Shown here in pieces: positions 6,433-7,447 of a DNA stretch of 7,447 nucleotides (positions within the stretch are counted from its first letter, which is position 1; each line of letters opens with the position of its first letter). Position numbers and translations under genes: made by a program. Source of the stretch: Nitrospira sp. (GTDB lineage: Bacteria; Nitrospirota; Thermodesulfovibrionia; Thermodesulfovibrionales; SM23-35); assembly GCA_016873595.1 (NCBI GenBank), contig VGWZ01000094.1:1-7447 (forward strand), read 5' to 3'. The notes beneath the pieces are model-generated. The model searched no databases, was not told where the DNA came from, and worked only from the letters and a program-made list of their open reading frames with translations.

Positions 6433-6793
6433 AATAAGTAGCTGAGGCAGTTTCAGACTCCCATACAGTTACTGCAGAAAGATGGATGATGTCATTATTC
6501 AATCTTTTTTTAAGAGAGTCATAAATCCACTTTGCAACATTTTCCGAAGATGGGTTTTTTTCGGTAAAGGGAAATATCTCATTTAAAAAACTGTGGTCAA
6601 GTGGTGCAATAACCTCATCTGTAAGTCTCTTAAGCTCATGAAAATCTATTGCGATATCTATTTCATTAAGCCTCTCTGCAATCACATGCACCTGAACCCT
6701 CCAGTTGTGGCCATGGAGTTTTTCACATGCTCCTTTATAGCCCCGAAGCTGGTGTGCTGCGGAAAAACATGTTTCTACCATTAATTCAAACAT
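6425..6793 (-). CDS. queD: 6-carboxy-5,6,7,8-tetrahydropterin synthase (QueD/PTPS family)
   Basis: A 122-residue enzyme that converts 7,8-dihydroneopterin triphosphate (made from GTP) to 6-carboxytetrahydropterin, the second step to preQ0 and queuosine for tRNA modification. Zinc ligands are H14 (AAHQL), H27 and H29. C23 is the catalytic cysteine, giving the QueD-type CxxxHxH motif (CEKLHGH). D66-H67 in PLDHSFLN supply the acid/base pair, and E112 in VWES should bind the pterin. The length matches QueD rather than larger eukaryotic-type pyruvoyltetrahydropterin synthases. It starts 10 bp after hpt with only a weak ribosome binding site and overlaps pmbA by 8 bp, so it belongs to the hpt transcript. 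No queC, queE or folE lies in the window. Confidence 0.92.
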   Translation of the reverse strand: MFELMVETCFSAAHQLRGYKGACEKLHGHNWRVQVHVIAERLNEIDIAIDFHELKRLTDEVIAPLDHSFLNEIFPFTEKNPSSENVAKWIYDSLKKRLNNDIIHLSAVTVWESETASATYYE

Positions 6794-6803
6794 CTGTTAC
6801 GTT

Positions 6804-7325
6804 TTATGTCTTTTTCTTGAAAATTGATATATAGGGCAGGTTTCTAAATTTATTGTCATAATCAAGGCCATAGCCAATTACATATTCATTTGGTATCTCA
6901 AACCCAACATAATCTATGGGGACATCTACAATTCTTCTCTCTTTCTTATCCAGAAACACACATATCTTAAGACTTCTGGGGCAACGTGCAAGAATCCTTT
7001 CTCTTATTTTATTGAGAGTGATACCGGTGTCTATTATATCATCTATTAAAAGCACATCTTTGTCTGATATATCTTCTTTCACATCGTAGTAAATCTTCAC
7101 CTCTCCGGTAGTATCAGTTTTCACATAGCTTGAGGCGATAATAAAGTCAATACAAAGGGGAATGTTAATAGCTTTGACAAGTTCTGAAAAAAACATGAAA
7201 GCCCCCTTGAGAACTCCTATGGCTAAAATTTCTTTTCCTGCATAATCATCTGATATTCTGTCTGCAAGTTCCTTGACTTTTGCCTGTATTTTTTCATTTG
7301 TTAGTAAAGGTTTTCCTGTAACCAT
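6804..7325 (-). CDS. hpt: Hypoxanthine(-guanine) phosphoribosyltransferase
   Basis: A 173-residue purine-salvage enzyme that joins hypoxanthine or guanine to PRPP to form IMP or GMP in the cytosol. The PRPP-binding signature is VLLIDDIIDTGITL (91-104), with the adjacent acidic pair D95-D96. The pyrophosphate loop is GVLKGA (37-42) and the flexible catalytic loop holds S66-Y67. The C-terminal purine-binding segment is GYGLDYDNKFRNLPYI (151-166). Length is typical. The ATG at 7325 has AGGGGG (7331-7336) five bases upstream; another ATG four bases earlier is out of frame. It is the first gene of the apparent hpt-queD-pmbA operon and has a good promoter upstream. Confidence 0.95.
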   Translation of the reverse strand: MVTGKPLLTNEKIQAKVKELADRISDDYAGKEILAIGVLKGAFMFFSELVKAINIPLCIDFIIASSYVKTDTTGEVKIYYDVKEDISDKDVLLIDDIIDTGITLNKIRERILARCPRSLKICVFLDKKERRIVDVPIDYVGFEIPNEYVIGYGLDYDNKFRNLPYISIFKKKT

Positions 7326-7353
7326 TCATTCCCCCTCTATTTTCTTTCACACA

Positions 7354-7382
7354 ATAATAACTGTATTAAATTAAAAATTCAA
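7354..7382 (-). promoter_or_regulatory. Sigma-70-type promoter for the hpt-queD-pmbA operon
   Basis: Minus strand: -35 TTGAAT (7377-7382, 4 of 6), a spacer of exactly 17 bases, and -10 TATTAT (7354-7359, 5 of 6). Transcription should begin near 7347, about 20 bases before the hpt start, so the leader is short and has no room for a riboswitch. Confidence 0.6.
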
Positions 7383-7407
7383 TCGGCAATCACGAGATAA
7401 TCATAAA

Positions 7408-7427
7408 ACCATTTTGAATACCATTTT
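7408..7427. repeat. Direct repeat ACCATTTT upstream of the hpt promoter
   Basis: Two copies of ACCATTTT begin at 7408 and 7420, 12 bases apart, about 25 bases upstream of the hpt -35 box. A spacing near one helical turn could fit a regulator binding on one face of the DNA, but in AT-rich DNA this may be chance. Confidence 0.25.
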
Positions 7428-7447
7428 CATTAATGATGTTATAATAA

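Overview
The window looks like chromosomal DNA from a moderately AT-rich bacterium. The minus-strand genes read like those of an anaerobic Nitrospirota or deltaproteobacterial-type lineage. That placement is an impression from protein style and from the acyl-CoA dehydrogenase, not something the sequence proves. It falls into two unlike halves.

Left half, plus strand, 1-3072: a defence cluster. It opens with the C-terminal end of a type III-style site-specific DNA methyltransferase (Mod). A tightly coupled MNT nucleotidyltransferase/HEPN toxin-antitoxin pair follows (268-582 and 572-904). Then comes a type III-style restriction subunit (Res) of the DEAD/DEAH helicase plus PD-(D/E)XK nuclease type. 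The four reading frames overlap or nearly touch, so this looks like one operon with the toxin-antitoxin pair placed between modification and restriction. Res is broken. Its N-terminal helicase lobe (Walker A, DEAH, SAT) and C-terminal nuclease are both readable, but they meet at about 2331-2342 in different frames. The whole second helicase lobe is absent and a 4-bp CTTG tandem duplication lies at the join. The system therefore probably no longer restricts, while methyltransferase and toxin-antitoxin still look intact as far as they can be seen.

Middle, 3073-3842: gene-poor. On the minus strand there is a small AbrB-like antitoxin-type gene (3304-3534) with a near-ideal promoter and a perfect Shine-Dalgarno. 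Immediately after it lies what may be the stub of a PIN-family toxin (starts MKRVVLDT, then diverges). A possible 45-residue minus-strand ORF (3632-3769) is also present. The area looks like the decaying edge of the defence island.

Right half, minus strand, 3843-7325: ordinary metabolic genes in the order hpt (purine salvage phosphoribosyltransferase), queD (6-carboxytetrahydropterin synthase for queuosine), pmbA/tldE (TldD/PmbA protease-complex subunit), then an acyl-CoA dehydrogenase. hpt-queD-pmbA are packed tightly (10-bp gap, then 8-bp overlap) behind a recognisable promoter upstream of hpt. The acyl-CoA dehydrogenase sits 91 bp further on with its own strong ribosome binding site and a possible promoter of its own. 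I saw no rRNA, tRNA, CRISPR array or complete insertion sequence.
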